Shown here in pieces: positions 1 through 8,533 of a stretch of DNA of 64,000 nt; the first letter of the stretch is position 1, and every line of letters starts with the position of its first letter. The notes under the pieces were generated by a model. It saw nothing but the letters and a program-made list of their open reading frames with translations. It was not told where the DNA came from and did no database searches. Both the position numbers and the translations under genes were made by a program. Origin of the DNA: Pedobacter sp. Bi126 (lineage in GTDB: Bacteria; Bacteroidota; Bacteroidia; Sphingobacteriales; Sphingobacteriaceae); NCBI RefSeq assembly GCF_918698245.1, contig NZ_CAKKMS010000005.1, positions 1 through 64,000 on the forward strand, in the 5' to 3' direction.

Positions 1-242
1 GCTAATAGAGCAAATTTCTAAAACTGTAGTTGCGGTAAAGCCAACAAGAAGCTTTCCCAGAATTAAAGTTCGGCAAAATAAAAGCAGGTTGCACCAAGCA
101 TATAAATAGCTTAACTTAATAGCATTGGGGACGCTACAACTATAAAAGACGCTACAGCTAGAAAATTTTGGGTTAAAGATTCTTCATTGTGCTCAGAATG
201 ACATCCTATAAAAAAAACAATGAATTAATGACAACTGACAAA
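1..242. other. Gene-free stretch with a short direct repeat
   Basis: No convincing reading frame is present before pabB ends. Two copies of GACGCTACA(A/G)CTA lie at 130-142 and 148-160, a 13-base direct repeat with one difference. Bases 181-205 resemble part of the common REP-like sequence (TTCnnCATTGTGCTCAGAATGAC). Bases 222-242, just before the pabB stop codon, read as loose 7-base units (TGAATTA, ATGACAA, CTGACAA), similar to the heptad arrays elsewhere in the window. Confidence 0.4.
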
Positions 243-1499
243 TTAACTACCCAGTACCTTCAAAATTGCACTGGCTTTCAACAAACACTCTTCGTATTCT
301 AAAATGGCATTGCTTTGGTAGGTAATGGCTCCCCCAACCTGAAAGGACAAATAACCAGATTCAGCATTGTACAAAATACTCCGGATAACCACGTTAAAAT
401 CGAAATCACCATCTGGACTGATGCAGCCAAAGGAACCGGAATAAATACCTCTTTTGGTTACTTCATATTCTTCAATTAATTTCATTGCTTTTACCTTTGG
501 CGCACCTGTCATAGAGCCCATTGGAAATGCATTTTTAATGGCGTCGATAAAGTGAACCGCTGGATTTAGTTTACAGCTAATGGTAGAAATCATTTGATGG
601 ACCTGTGGGAAGCTGTAGATGCCAAATAATTCATCAACAGTAACAGAACCCTTAACGGCCGATTTAGTGAGGTCGTGGCGTACCAGATCAACAATCATTA
701 CATTTTCTGCCTGCTCTTTAATATCATTCCTGAGTTGCAGCTTTATGGCTTCATCTTCTGCCAGATCAGAACTTCGTTTTGCAGTGCCTTTTATTGGTTG
801 TGAAGTGAGTTTCGATCCACGTTTGCATAAAAACCGTTCTGGCGTTGCAGATAAAATATATTTACCCTGAACTTTAAAATAGCCAGCAAATGGGGTAGGA
901 GAAACCTGGTTTAACACCTCGAAAGTTTGAACGGGATCTATTTCTATATTTTCAGCAAAAAACTCCTGACAGAAGTTAACTTCATAAATGTCGCCACGAA
1001 TAATATGATCTCTTAAAGCCTCGACCTTATGGATATATTGATTTTTTGATAATCTTTGTGCTATTGTTATCGCTTTCGATTGATTTTTTACCTGAAGCTG
1101 AAAGGATTCGATATCTGCTAAAATGGAAGGATGACCAAGCAAAACCTCCGCCTTGCCATCTTTAAAGGCGATTAAATATTTTGGAACAAAAAAGTAAAGA
1201 TCAGGGAAGTCTAAGTTGTCAGAATTATTAGAATTTAACTCTTCAATTTCGTTTTTTAAATCGTAGCTGAAAAAGCCAAAAATCCACTGTTTATGCGTAG
1301 CATAAAAGCTTTTTAGTTGATCAAACGCATTACCTACCGCGCATTTTAGTTCATGATGTGCATCAGCTGCGATAATGAAATCGTAGGCCGAGTAGGCATC
1401 TTTGTAGTTATTTGAATCTAAAAAGCAGCAAACCTCGAACTTGTTGGCCCAATGCAAAGCTTTTTGTTTAAAATTGGATATGTTTTGTGTGGTTTTCAA
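243..1499 (-). CDS. pabB: Aminodeoxychorismate synthase component I (PabB)
   Basis: This 418-residue protein is a chorismate-binding enzyme of the TrpE/PabB family and should make 4-amino-4-deoxychorismate for folate synthesis in the cytoplasm. The C-terminal half carries the chorismate-binding core: a PIKGT motif at about residues 235-239, IVDLVRHDL at about 269, and GSMTGAPK near residue 328. The lysine of PIKGT is typical of PabB, while anthranilate synthases have PIAGT, so PabB is preferred over TrpE. The start is TTG at 1499; a -7-like box TACCTTTG lies only 7 bases upstream (1514-1507), so the message probably has almost no leader. No glutamine amidotransferase gene is adjacent. A class IV aminotransferase that could be PabC lies at 23155. 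Confidence 0.9.
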   Translation of the reverse strand: MKTTQNISNFKQKALHWANKFEVCCFLDSNNYKDAYSAYDFIIAADAHHELKCAVGNAFDQLKSFYATHKQWIFGFFSYDLKNEIEELNSNNSDNLDFPDLYFFVPKYLIAFKDGKAEVLLGHPSILADIESFQLQVKNQSKAITIAQRLSKNQYIHKVEALRDHIIRGDIYEVNFCQEFFAENIEIDPVQTFEVLNQVSPTPFAGYFKVQGKYILSATPERFLCKRGSKLTSQPIKGTAKRSSDLAEDEAIKLQLRNDIKEQAENVMIVDLVRHDLTKSAVKGSVTVDELFGIYSFPQVHQMISTISCKLNPAVHFIDAIKNAFPMGSMTGAPKVKAMKLIEEYEVTKRGIYSGSFGCISPDGDFDFNVVIRSILYNAESGYLSFQVGGAITYQSNAILEYEECLLKASAILKVLGS

Positions 1500-1506
1500 G
1501 CTGCGG

Positions 1507-1514
1507 CAAAGGTA
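1507..1514 (-). promoter_or_regulatory. Likely -7 promoter element of pabB
   Basis: TACCTTTG on the minus strand matches the Bacteroidota -7 consensus TAnnTTTG exactly. It ends 7 bases before the TTG start of pabB, which predicts transcription beginning at or next to the start codon. No good TTTG box is seen at the usual distance upstream, so this rests on one element. Confidence 0.5.
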
Positions 1515-1570
1515 AAAATAGCGTTGATAATTGTAAGAAATTAATTTTTATCTTGAATGATAATTATGTT

Positions 1571-1993
1571 ATGAAAGTAAAGTATCTGTTTTGTCTATGT
1601 ATCAGTTTATTAATATTGGGATGCTCGAGGATTGAGCATAGAAAAATTCATTTGTACGAACTCCAGAAGGCAAAAGTAAAAATGGATATGACGGATGATT
1701 CATGTGCTATAGTAGATATTATAGAATATTTTCCAAACACACAAAAGGATGAGACAAATAAACAATTAGCAAACTTATATTTATGCAGACAACAATCTAC
1801 TGGAGATACGCTTTATGTCTTCGCTGATTGTGATCCCGAGAAAAGTATTCCTTTTGACAATAATGTTTGCATTATGAAAAGCGATATTAAAACTAGCATT
1901 CCAAAAGAGATTGTTGTTTCTGTTCCTCGGGATCTTGTAATTCCGAAAGGAGCTAAATATGTTTTCTCCAATTTATTTTGGCTATTAGATTAG
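1571..1993 (+). CDS. Hypothetical lipoprotein
   Basis: A 140-residue protein that I do not recognise. I chose the ATG at 1571 because it begins a typical lipoprotein signal: a basic start (MKVK), a hydrophobic stretch and the lipobox LILGC with the cysteine near residue 18. The rest is polar and includes three further cysteines; the pattern suggests a secreted or outer-membrane-anchored protein of unknown role. It is divergent from pabB and is followed by a hairpin terminator at 2104-2137. An upstream in-frame TTG-type start at 1487 would remove the signal peptide from the N-terminus and is unlikely. Confidence 0.65.
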   Translation: MKVKYLFCLCISLLILGCSRIEHRKIHLYELQKAKVKMDMTDDSCAIVDIIEYFPNTQKDETNKQLANLYLCRQQSTGDTLYVFADCDPEKSIPFDNNVCIMKSDIKTSIPKEIVVSVPRDLVIPKGAKYVFSNLFWLLD

Positions 1994-2103
1994 TGAGAAA
2001 AGCAATGTTACCACTTAATCCATTAATCACATTAAAAATGTGGACCTCCTGTATCATCGTTAAAAACGAAGACGATCGTAAAGAGCAATAGGCGACGTAA
2101 ACA

Positions 2104-2137
2104 AAAAAAGCAACCCGATTGTGGGTTGCTTTTCTTT
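2104..2137. terminator. Bidirectional hairpin terminator
   Basis: The arms AAAGCAACCC (2107-2116) and GGGTTGCTTT (2123-2132) pair perfectly around a 6-base loop. A T-rich tail follows on the plus strand and an A-run precedes it, so it can work in both directions. It sits between the convergent lipoprotein gene (plus) and purA (minus). Confidence 0.8.
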
Positions 2138-2185
2138 TATGAACCGTCAACCTGAATTTATTTCTAGACGACGGAATCTTATGTT

Positions 2186-3466
2186 TTAACGTAACTCCAA
2201 AGTTTGTGCTCTATCTGGTCCTACTGAAAGGAATTTGATCGGCACTTCTAATTCTTTTTCTAAGAACGCTATATAATCAGTTAATTTAGCTGGGATTTCA
2301 TCTACAGAAGTAATTTTAGTTACATCAGTAGCCCAACCATCAATTGCTTTCAATACTGGTTTTGGTTCGATTGAAATGATGTCGTATGGCATGTAATCGA
2401 TCGTTTCGCCATTGTATTCGTAGTGCGTACAAGCATAAATGGTATCGAAAGTATCCAAAACATCAGCTTTCATCATAATTAATTCGGTTACCCCGTTTAA
2501 CATGATGGCATATTTTAATGCAGGAAGATCGATCCAGCCACAACGACGGGCACGACCTGTAGTTGCGCCAAATTCGTGACCTAAAGCGCGTAAATTTTCG
2601 CCAACTTCGTTATCTAATTCAGTAGGGAAAGGGCCGCCACCAACACGTGTGCAATATGCTTTGAAGATACCATAAACAGCACCTACTTTATTTGGTGCAA
2701 TACCTAAACCAGTACAGGCACCTGCAGTTGTGGTGTTACTAGAAGTTACAAAAGGATATGAACCAAAATCTACGTCTAATAACGTTCCCTGGGCACCTTC
2801 TGCTAAAACAGCTTTTCCTTCTTTTAAGAAACCGTTCACATAATGTTCGCTATCAACATGAGGGATGGTTTTTAAGAATTCGATTGCTTCAAAGAATGAT
2901 GCTTCTTTCTCAGCCAATTCATATTCGAAACCTTCGTAATGAGAAAGGATTTCAGTATGTTTTTCTACCAATTTGGCATAACGTTCTTTGAAATCAGGTA
3001 GAGTAGTATCACCAACGCGTAAACCGTTACGGCCAGTTTTATCCATATAAGTCGGACCAATACCTTTTAGGGTTGATCCAATTTTATTTTTACCCATGCG
3101 CGCTTCGTTTGCAGCATCCAATAATTGGTGGGTTGGTAAAATTAAGTGCGCTTTACGGGCAATCACCAATTTACCATCGGCAACAGGATCATGACCAGCT
3201 TTTTTTAAATTATCTAACTCTCTTTTTAGGATAATAGGGTCGATTACTACACCATTACCAATAAGATTCATGGTTTTTTCGTTAAAAATTCCTGAAGGGA
3301 TTGTGTTTAAAACGAATTTTTTGCCATCGAACTCTAAAGTATGTCCGGCATTTGGGCCACCCTGAAAACGGGCAATAAGATCATATTTTGGACTTAGTAC
3401 ATCAACGATTTTTCCCTTTCCTTCATCACCCCATTGCAGGCCGAGAAGTACATCTACTTGCGTCAT
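2186..3466 (-). CDS. purA: Adenylosuccinate synthetase
   Basis: PurA joins aspartate to IMP using GTP, the first committed step from IMP to AMP. The protein is 426 residues, normal for bacteria. It has the N-terminal WGDEGKGK phosphate loop (residues 12-19), the NAGHT segment at about residue 40, and the GRARRCGW segment near 305. It is the last gene of a minus-strand run relA/spoT, fur, purA, lying 38 bases after fur with no terminator between them, so co-transcription is likely. Purine synthesis beside a (p)ppGpp enzyme fits known (p)ppGpp control of GTP/AMP balance, though the adjacency alone proves no regulation. Confidence 0.98.
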   Translation of the reverse strand: MTQVDVLLGLQWGDEGKGKIVDVLSPKYDLIARFQGGPNAGHTLEFDGKKFVLNTIPSGIFNEKTMNLIGNGVVIDPIILKRELDNLKKAGHDPVADGKLVIARKAHLILPTHQLLDAANEARMGKNKIGSTLKGIGPTYMDKTGRNGLRVGDTTLPDFKERYAKLVEKHTEILSHYEGFEYELAEKEASFFEAIEFLKTIPHVDSEHYVNGFLKEGKAVLAEGAQGTLLDVDFGSYPFVTSSNTTTAGACTGLGIAPNKVGAVYGIFKAYCTRVGGGPFPTELDNEVGENLRALGHEFGATTGRARRCGWIDLPALKYAIMLNGVTELIMMKADVLDTFDTIYACTHYEYNGETIDYMPYDIISIEPKPVLKAIDGWATDVTKITSVDEIPAKLTDYIAFLEKELEVPIKFLSVGPDRAQTLELR

Positions 3467-3504
3467 TATTTAATAAATTAAGCTGGTTTTATTTGTATTT
3501 TGAT

Positions 3505-4002
3505 TTAATTTTGTACAATTTTTGCGGCTGTTACTGCGCTTTCGTTTACTTTTCTGGCCATACTGCAATCAGAGCAGAAACCATAAAGATTTAACGAATG
3601 GTGTTTTACATCAAATTTTAAAAGATCACCAACCATGGTTTGGATCTGGTGGATGCGTGGATCGCAGAATTCTACTACTTTACCACATTCGATACAGATT
3701 ACGTGATCGTGCTGGCGGTAACCATAAGATTTTTCGAATTGTGCCATATTTTTACCAAACTGATGTTTGGTAACTAAATCGCATGAAACCAGTAACTCCA
3801 ATGTGTTATAAACCGTAGCACGACTTACGCGGTACTTTTGGTTTTTCATGTGGATATAAAGGGTTTCTACATCAAAGTGGTCGTTTCTTGAATATATTTC
3901 TTCCAATATAGCGAAACGCTCTGGTGTTTTACGTAGATTTTTGTTTTCTAAATAAGCCTCAAAAATCTTGCGAACGAGCTCATTTGTTTTTTGTTCAGAC
4001 AT
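3505..4002 (-). CDS. Fur/PerR-family metal-dependent repressor
   Basis: A 165-residue winged-helix regulator of the Fur superfamily. The start at 4002 (MSEQK) is preferred to the longer frame from 4122 because it gives the usual length and sits 17 bases after a -7-like box (TACCTTTG, 4027-4020). The DNA-binding part is at residues 20-85 (VSRATVYNTLELL). HDH at 98-100 and two CxxC pairs, at 103/106 and 143/146, form the regulatory and structural metal sites. Whether it senses iron, peroxide or zinc cannot be told from sequence. It lies between relA/spoT and purA on the same strand. Confidence 0.92.
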   Translation of the reverse strand: MSEQKTNELVRKIFEAYLENKNLRKTPERFAILEEIYSRNDHFDVETLYIHMKNQKYRVSRATVYNTLELLVSCDLVTKHQFGKNMAQFEKSYGYRQHDHVICIECGKVVEFCDPRIHQIQTMVGDLLKFDVKHHSLNLYGFCSDCSMARKVNESAVTAAKIVQN

Positions 4003-4019
4003 AGTTTTTAAACTCCATT

Positions 4020-4027
4020 CAAAGGTA
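4020..4027 (-). promoter_or_regulatory. Likely -7 promoter element of the fur-type gene
   Basis: TACCTTTG on the minus strand matches TAnnTTTG and would start transcription about 10 bases before the ATG at 4002. It suggests the fur-purA pair can be transcribed apart from relA/spoT. Confidence 0.45.
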
Positions 4028-4151
4028 GGTAAATTGTTTTGAAAAACGATTACACCGATGAAATGATTACATAGATTTGGTAATTTTTGATTGTTGTAAT
4101 AAGCTGGAGTTATGGAGTTCAATCTGCAAATAGCGTGTAACTTAGCATCTA

Positions 4152-4184
4152 GACTTCTAGCTCCGGACTTCCGACTTTCGGACT
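4152..4184. repeat. Degenerate 7-bp repeat array after relA/spoT
   Basis: Four to five imperfect heptads (GACTTCT, AGCTCCG, GACTTCC, GACTTTC, then GGACT) end 2 bases before the relA/spoT stop codon. The same GACTYCN unit appears inside valS at 45543-45573. Confidence 0.6.
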
Positions 4185-4186
4185 AA

Positions 4187-6394
4187 TTAGGCGTCAAACC
4201 TCGTTACTCCTGTAACACCTCTAACTTTTAATAAATTTTTAATCAGATTTTCCAGGTGTTCGGTATCATTTACGAAAATCATAATCGAACCATCAAAAAT
4301 CCCTTCATTGGTATCAACAGTAATCGATCTCATATTTACTTTAAAGTCGGTAGAAATAACCCTGGTAATGTTATTGATCAAACCTACATCATCAATGCCT
4401 ACAATGCGTAAGCCAGTTAAGAAAGTTAATTCCTGCTGTTTGTTCCATTTAGCTTTCACCACGCGATAACCATAATTAGCCATTAGCTGTGCTGCGTTAG
4501 GGCAGTTGGTACGGTGTATTTTAATACCTTCACTCACGGTAATAAAGCCAAAAACATCATCACCGGGAATCGGGTTACAACAGGCAGCCAGGGTATAATC
4601 AATGCGCTGCATGTCTTCGCCAATCAATAAAATATCAGATTCACCGCCTTTAATTTTACTCTTGATTCCGTCAACTGAAAGATTTTCAGGACGTTCTGGT
4701 CCGCGGTTTTCAACTTCTTTCTCACTCGATAGATACTCTTTTATATCTTTCAGTTCGATTTTTCCTAAAGCAACATTAACGAAAAGCTCTTGTGTAGAAG
4801 GCAGTTTAAAGAAATAACTTAGCTTTTGTAGATTGTCGGTATTGTAGGTGATTTTTAACGATTTTAGCTTCCTTTCTAAGATTTCCTTCCCATTTTCGGC
4901 AATTTTCCGCTTTTCTTCTTTTAAAGATGATTTAATTTTCGATTTAGCCTTGGCAGTAACCACCACATTTAGCCAATCTTCTTTAGGTGTTTGTTTGCTT
5001 GAGGTGATAATCTCCACCTGATCGCCATTTTGAAGCTTATACGAAATAGGAACCAGTTTGTGATTTACTTTAGCGCCTATACAGGTTGCACCTACATCGG
5101 TATGGATCTCGAAAGCAAAATCTAACGCGGTAGCACCTAAAGGCAGCTGAATCAAGGCGCCTTTTGGCGTGAAAATAAAAATCTCATCCGAGAAAAGGTT
5201 CATCTTGAAATCGTCCAGGAAGTCTAAAGCATTGGCTTCCGGGTTGCTCAGCATTTCGCGGACTTTCTGGATCCACTGATCCAGACCGTTATCATTACTC
5301 GATTCTTTGTATTTCCAGTGTGCAGCAAAACCTTTCTCTGCAATTTCGTTCATGCGTTGTGTACGGATCTGTACCTCAACCCATTGTCCGCGTGGTCCCA
5401 TTACCGTAGTATGCAAACTTTCGTAGCCATTTCCTTTTGGAGAGGAAACCCAATCGCGTAAACGATCAGGATTTGGACGATATAAATCGGTAACAATAGA
5501 ATACGCTTTCCAGCAATCGGCCTTTTCATTTTCAGGTGCCGAGTCCAAAATAATCCGGATGGCAAAAAGATCGTAAACCTCTTCGAAAGGAATATTTTTC
5601 TTTTTCATCTTGTTCCAGATGGAGTGGATTGATTTGGGTCTGCCGTAAACATCGGCCACTAATCCTTGTTCGTGAACAATTTCATCAATCGGTTCGACGA
5701 ATTTTTTGATGAAAAGCGCACGTTCAGCTTTTTTCTCGTTTAATTTTTTTGCAATGAATTTGTAAGTGTCAGGGTCGAGATATTTCATCGAAAGATCTTC
5801 CAACTCTGATTTTATGGCATATAAACCCAATCTATGGGCTAATGGTGCATATAAATAAATGGTTTCTGAAGCGATTTTAAGCTGCTTGTGGCGGGGCATA
5901 AAATCCATTGTACGCATGTTATGCAAACGATCGGCAAGTTTGATCAGGATTACCCTCACATCATCTGCCAGGGTAAGCAACATTTTACGGAAATTCTCAG
6001 CCTGTAAAGAGCTATTGGTGTCGAAAACGCCAGATATTTTGGTTAAACCATCGATAATTTTAGCGGTTTTCTTGCCAAATTCGCGTTCAATATCTTCTAA
6101 AGTGATATCGGTATCTTCTACCACATCGTGCAATAAGGCACATACAATAGAGGTTGTTCCTAAGCCAATTTCTTCAGCGGCAATCTGCGCTACAGCAATA
6201 GGGTGATAGATATAAGGTTCGCCAGACTTTCGGCGCATATCTTTATGGCTTTCCAGTGCCATATCGAAAGCTTTCCTGATTTCTTTTTTATCGCCCTTTT
6301 GTAAAGTAGATTTACTTGCCCGTAGTAATGCCCTATATCTTTTTAGAATCTCTTGCTTTTCCGCCTCTAAATCAATCACTAACTCTGTTTTCAT
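4187..6394 (-). CDS. Bifunctional (p)ppGpp synthetase/hydrolase (RelA/SpoT)
   Basis: This 735-residue Rsh enzyme should make and break the alarmone (p)ppGpp. Domains in order are an HD hydrolase (about 45-200, with HDVVEDTD intact near 88-95), the synthetase domain (about 235-370, with GNGYESLHT and VEVQIRT), TGS (about 405-465), a cysteine/histidine region (AACCNPIPGDD near 600) and a C-terminal ACT domain (about 660-735). The intact HD motif argues for a Rel-type bifunctional enzyme rather than a RelA synthetase. It heads the relA/spoT-fur-purA run and is divergent from the DUF4294 gene with a 109-base gap. Confidence 0.96.
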   Translation of the reverse strand: MKTELVIDLEAEKQEILKRYRALLRASKSTLQKGDKKEIRKAFDMALESHKDMRRKSGEPYIYHPIAVAQIAAEEIGLGTTSIVCALLHDVVEDTDITLEDIEREFGKKTAKIIDGLTKISGVFDTNSSLQAENFRKMLLTLADDVRVILIKLADRLHNMRTMDFMPRHKQLKIASETIYLYAPLAHRLGLYAIKSELEDLSMKYLDPDTYKFIAKKLNEKKAERALFIKKFVEPIDEIVHEQGLVADVYGRPKSIHSIWNKMKKKNIPFEEVYDLFAIRIILDSAPENEKADCWKAYSIVTDLYRPNPDRLRDWVSSPKGNGYESLHTTVMGPRGQWVEVQIRTQRMNEIAEKGFAAHWKYKESSNDNGLDQWIQKVREMLSNPEANALDFLDDFKMNLFSDEIFIFTPKGALIQLPLGATALDFAFEIHTDVGATCIGAKVNHKLVPISYKLQNGDQVEIITSSKQTPKEDWLNVVVTAKAKSKIKSSLKEEKRKIAENGKEILERKLKSLKITYNTDNLQKLSYFFKLPSTQELFVNVALGKIELKDIKEYLSSEKEVENRGPERPENLSVDGIKSKIKGGESDILLIGEDMQRIDYTLAACCNPIPGDDVFGFITVSEGIKIHRTNCPNAAQLMANYGYRVVKAKWNKQQELTFLTGLRIVGIDDVGLINNITRVISTDFKVNMRSITVDTNEGIFDGSIMIFVNDTEHLENLIKNLLKVRGVTGVTRFDA

Positions 6395-6480
6395 TTGTAT
6401 TTTTTGCGTAAAAATTGCGTCTTATTTATGAATAAAACTTATATTAGTTTTGTGAAACACCTAATATATGAAATAACACC

Positions 6481-6488
6481 TAACTTTG
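6481..6488 (+). promoter_or_regulatory. Likely -7 promoter element of the DUF4294-gpx-bshB1 operon
   Basis: TAACTTTG matches TAnnTTTG and lies 15 bases before the ATG at 6504. The upstream TTTG at 6449-6452 is 28 bases away, too far for the usual spacing, so the -33 element is uncertain. Confidence 0.45.
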
Positions 6489-6503
6489 TAAAAGTATAAA
6501 TTT

Positions 6504-7118
6504 ATGAAAATTAAAGGGCTCTTTTTTCTTTGTATTGTAATGATTTGTAGCATTTCGCTACGGGCTCAGGATCCTGCTGCGCCAATATTCCCTAAATTGG
6601 GTAAAAGCGATACAATAAGAGTAGCCTCAACAAATGATAATGGTGTAATGATTCCATGGATGCAGCTTAACGAAGTATCTATTTACGCGGCTAGAATCTG
6701 GAAATCGCCGGCAGAACAGGCCGCATATAACCGATTAAGGTATAATGTATTAAAAGTAATGCCCTACGCCTTATTTGCAAAGCGCAGATATGAGCAATTA
6801 GAGCAGGATATTGCCCGTACGCCGGAGAAAAAGGAACAAAAACAACTGGTTAAACAATGTGATAAAGAAATTAAAGATATGTTTAACCGCGAAATTAAAG
6901 AATTAACCATTACTCAAGGTCAGATTTTGACGAAACTGATCGATCGTGAAGTGGGCAGAACAACATATGATATTGTAAAGCAGACCAAAGGCGGTTTCGC
7001 TGCGTTTTCTTATCAGATTGTGGCCCGAGTGGTAGGACATAATTTAAAAAGCACTTACGATCCGAACGAGGATAGGGATATAGAATCTATTATCCGTACC
7101 TCAGGATTTTATCAATAA
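6504..7118 (+). CDS. DUF4294 family exported protein
   Basis: A 204-residue protein of the Bacteroidota family DUF4294, whose function is unknown. It has a signal peptide (KIKGLFFLCIVMICSISLRAQ), so it is periplasmic or surface located. The conserved core runs from IPWMQLNEVSIYA (about residue 50) through a charged helical region (YEQLEQDIARTPEKKEQKQLVK) to GHNLKSTYDP. It is the first gene of a tight operon with a glutathione-peroxidase-like gene (6-base gap) and bshB1. The family assignment is by recognition of the core and the usual length; no role can be given. Confidence 0.8.
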   Translation: MKIKGLFFLCIVMICSISLRAQDPAAPIFPKLGKSDTIRVASTNDNGVMIPWMQLNEVSIYAARIWKSPAEQAAYNRLRYNVLKVMPYALFAKRRYEQLEQDIARTPEKKEQKQLVKQCDKEIKDMFNREIKELTITQGQILTKLIDREVGRTTYDIVKQTKGGFAAFSYQIVARVVGHNLKSTYDPNEDRDIESIIRTSGFYQ

Positions 7119-7124
7119 CATATA

Positions 7125-7637
7125 ATGCAGGAACGCATTCCGAATATTTATTCATTTAAGGTTAAAAAAATTAATGGCGAAGAGCAGCCATTATCTGCCT
7201 ATCGCAATAAAGTTGTTTTAATTGTAAATACAGCCTCCGAATGTGGCTTTACACCACAATTAAAGGAATTACAGCAGTTAAAAGACGAAATTAATAGCCC
7301 TGATTTTGAAATTTTGGGTTTTCCGACCAACGATTTTGGAAAGCAGGAACCGCTTAATGGATCCGATATTGCATCTTTCTGTGAAATTAACCATGGCGTA
7401 AAATTTCCGGTTTTTGATAAGATTATGGTACGTGGTGCACATGCCCACCCGCTTTATCAATTTCTGAGCGATAAAAAACAAAACTCAAAATTAAGTTCAA
7501 AACCCCGTTGGAACTTTCATAAATATATCGTGAACAAAAATGGCGAGTTGGAAGATTATTTCTTACCCTTCACCAAGCCATTAAGTTCGAAAATTAAAAA
7601 GAAAATTCAGCAACTGCTGAGCCAAAATGCCCAATAA
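7125..7637 (+). CDS. Glutathione peroxidase family thiol peroxidase
   Basis: A 170-residue member of the GPx family, which reduces peroxides with a redox cysteine. The peroxidatic Cys40 lies in NTASECGFTPQ, and the partner segments FPTNDFGKQEP (about 67) and WNFHKY (about 130) are present. There is no selenocysteine. Bacterial enzymes of this type usually take electrons from thioredoxin, and the neighbour bshB1 raises the possibility that bacillithiol plays a part here; that is inference. There is no signal peptide, so it should be cytoplasmic. It starts 6 bases after the DUF4294 gene. Confidence 0.93.
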   Translation: MQERIPNIYSFKVKKINGEEQPLSAYRNKVVLIVNTASECGFTPQLKELQQLKDEINSPDFEILGFPTNDFGKQEPLNGSDIASFCEINHGVKFPVFDKIMVRGAHAHPLYQFLSDKKQNSKLSSKPRWNFHKYIVNKNGELEDYFLPFTKPLSSKIKKKIQQLLSQNAQ

Positions 7638-7644
7638 TTACATC

Positions 7645-8361
7645 ATGAAGTTAGATATTTTAGTTATAGCCGTGCATCCTGATGACGCAGAGCTTTGCTG
7701 TTCAGGTACTATTTTAAAACATATTGCCCTTGGTAAAAAAGTTGGAATAGTAGATTTAACGAGAGGCGAGCTGGGTACGCGTGGCACTGCAGAAACAAGG
7801 GATGAAGAGGCCGCAGACTCTGCAAAAATTTTAGGTTTACATGTTCGCGAGAATTTGAGAATGAGGGATGGCTTTTTTCAGAATGATGAATTTCACCGTT
7901 TAGAAGTAATTAAAGCCATCAGGAAATACCAACCAGAAATTATTTTAAGCAATGCGCTGGAAGACCGTCACCCTGATCATGGACGTGCAGGCGATTTGGT
8001 GTACGATTCGGTTTTTTTATCAGGCTTGCCAAAAATAGAAACATCAATAGATGGCGTTAAGCAAGAAGCGCACCGCCCAAGGTTATTATTGCAATATATT
8101 CAAGACAGGTACTTAAAACCTGATATCATTGTGGATATATCTGACCATATGGATAAGAAAATTGAATCGATCAAAGCTTTTAAAACACAATTTTATAATC
8201 CTGATGTAGATGGCTTGCAAACCTATATTTCTTCACCAGAGTTTTTCGAAAGCGTAATTGGCCGTTCGAGAGAATTTGGTAAAAGCATTGGTACCACTTT
8301 TGGCGAAGGTTTTACCTCAAGGAAATTATTGGGTGTTGATAGTTTGTTTGATTTAAGGTAA
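7645..8361 (+). CDS. bshB1: Bacillithiol biosynthesis deacetylase BshB1
   Basis: A 238-residue zinc deacetylase of the LmbE/PIG-L family that removes acetate from GlcNAc-malate in bacillithiol synthesis. Zinc-ligand motifs are HPDDAE at 11-16 and the later DRHPDHGR near 112. The segment IVDLTRGELGTRGT is characteristic of BshB1 rather than other PIG-L enzymes. The ATG at 7645 is chosen because the upstream frame overlaps gpx and the family begins at this methionine. Only 7 bases separate it from gpx. The organism therefore probably uses bacillithiol; bshA and bshC are not in the window. Confidence 0.92.
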   Translation: MKLDILVIAVHPDDAELCCSGTILKHIALGKKVGIVDLTRGELGTRGTAETRDEEAADSAKILGLHVRENLRMRDGFFQNDEFHRLEVIKAIRKYQPEIILSNALEDRHPDHGRAGDLVYDSVFLSGLPKIETSIDGVKQEAHRPRLLLQYIQDRYLKPDIIVDISDHMDKKIESIKAFKTQFYNPDVDGLQTYISSPEFFESVIGRSREFGKSIGTTFGEGFTSRKLLGVDSLFDLR

Positions 8362-8367
8362 CTTTTT

Positions 8368-8484
8368 TTAACCGCAAAGAAAAGAAGTGTTCCGCAGAGT
8401 ACGCAAAGCTGTAGGGATTTGTCTTACTAAGATTTCTCTTTCTTTTCCTTAGCGAAAAACTTAGCGCCCTTTGCGGTTATTTTG
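8368..8484. repeat. Intergenic imperfect palindrome (AACCGCAAAG type)
   Basis: The stretch opens with TTAACCGCAAAG and closes with CTTTGCGGTTAT, which pair as outer arms. Between them are related segments (CCGCAGAGTACGCAAAG and TTAGCGAAAAACTTAGCG) that also pair roughly. A half copy of the same sequence type occurs at 57513-57558. It follows bshB1 and may act as a transcription terminator or REP-like element. Confidence 0.6.
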
Positions 8485-8533
8485 ACAGTCCAACAAAACC
8501 GCTCTTCGTTTGTTATTCTCAAAACGAATAATA

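Noticed and set aside
1953..2150. 65-residue minus-strand frame between the lipoprotein and purA genes
   Set aside because: It crosses the terminator hairpin and shows no family resemblance.
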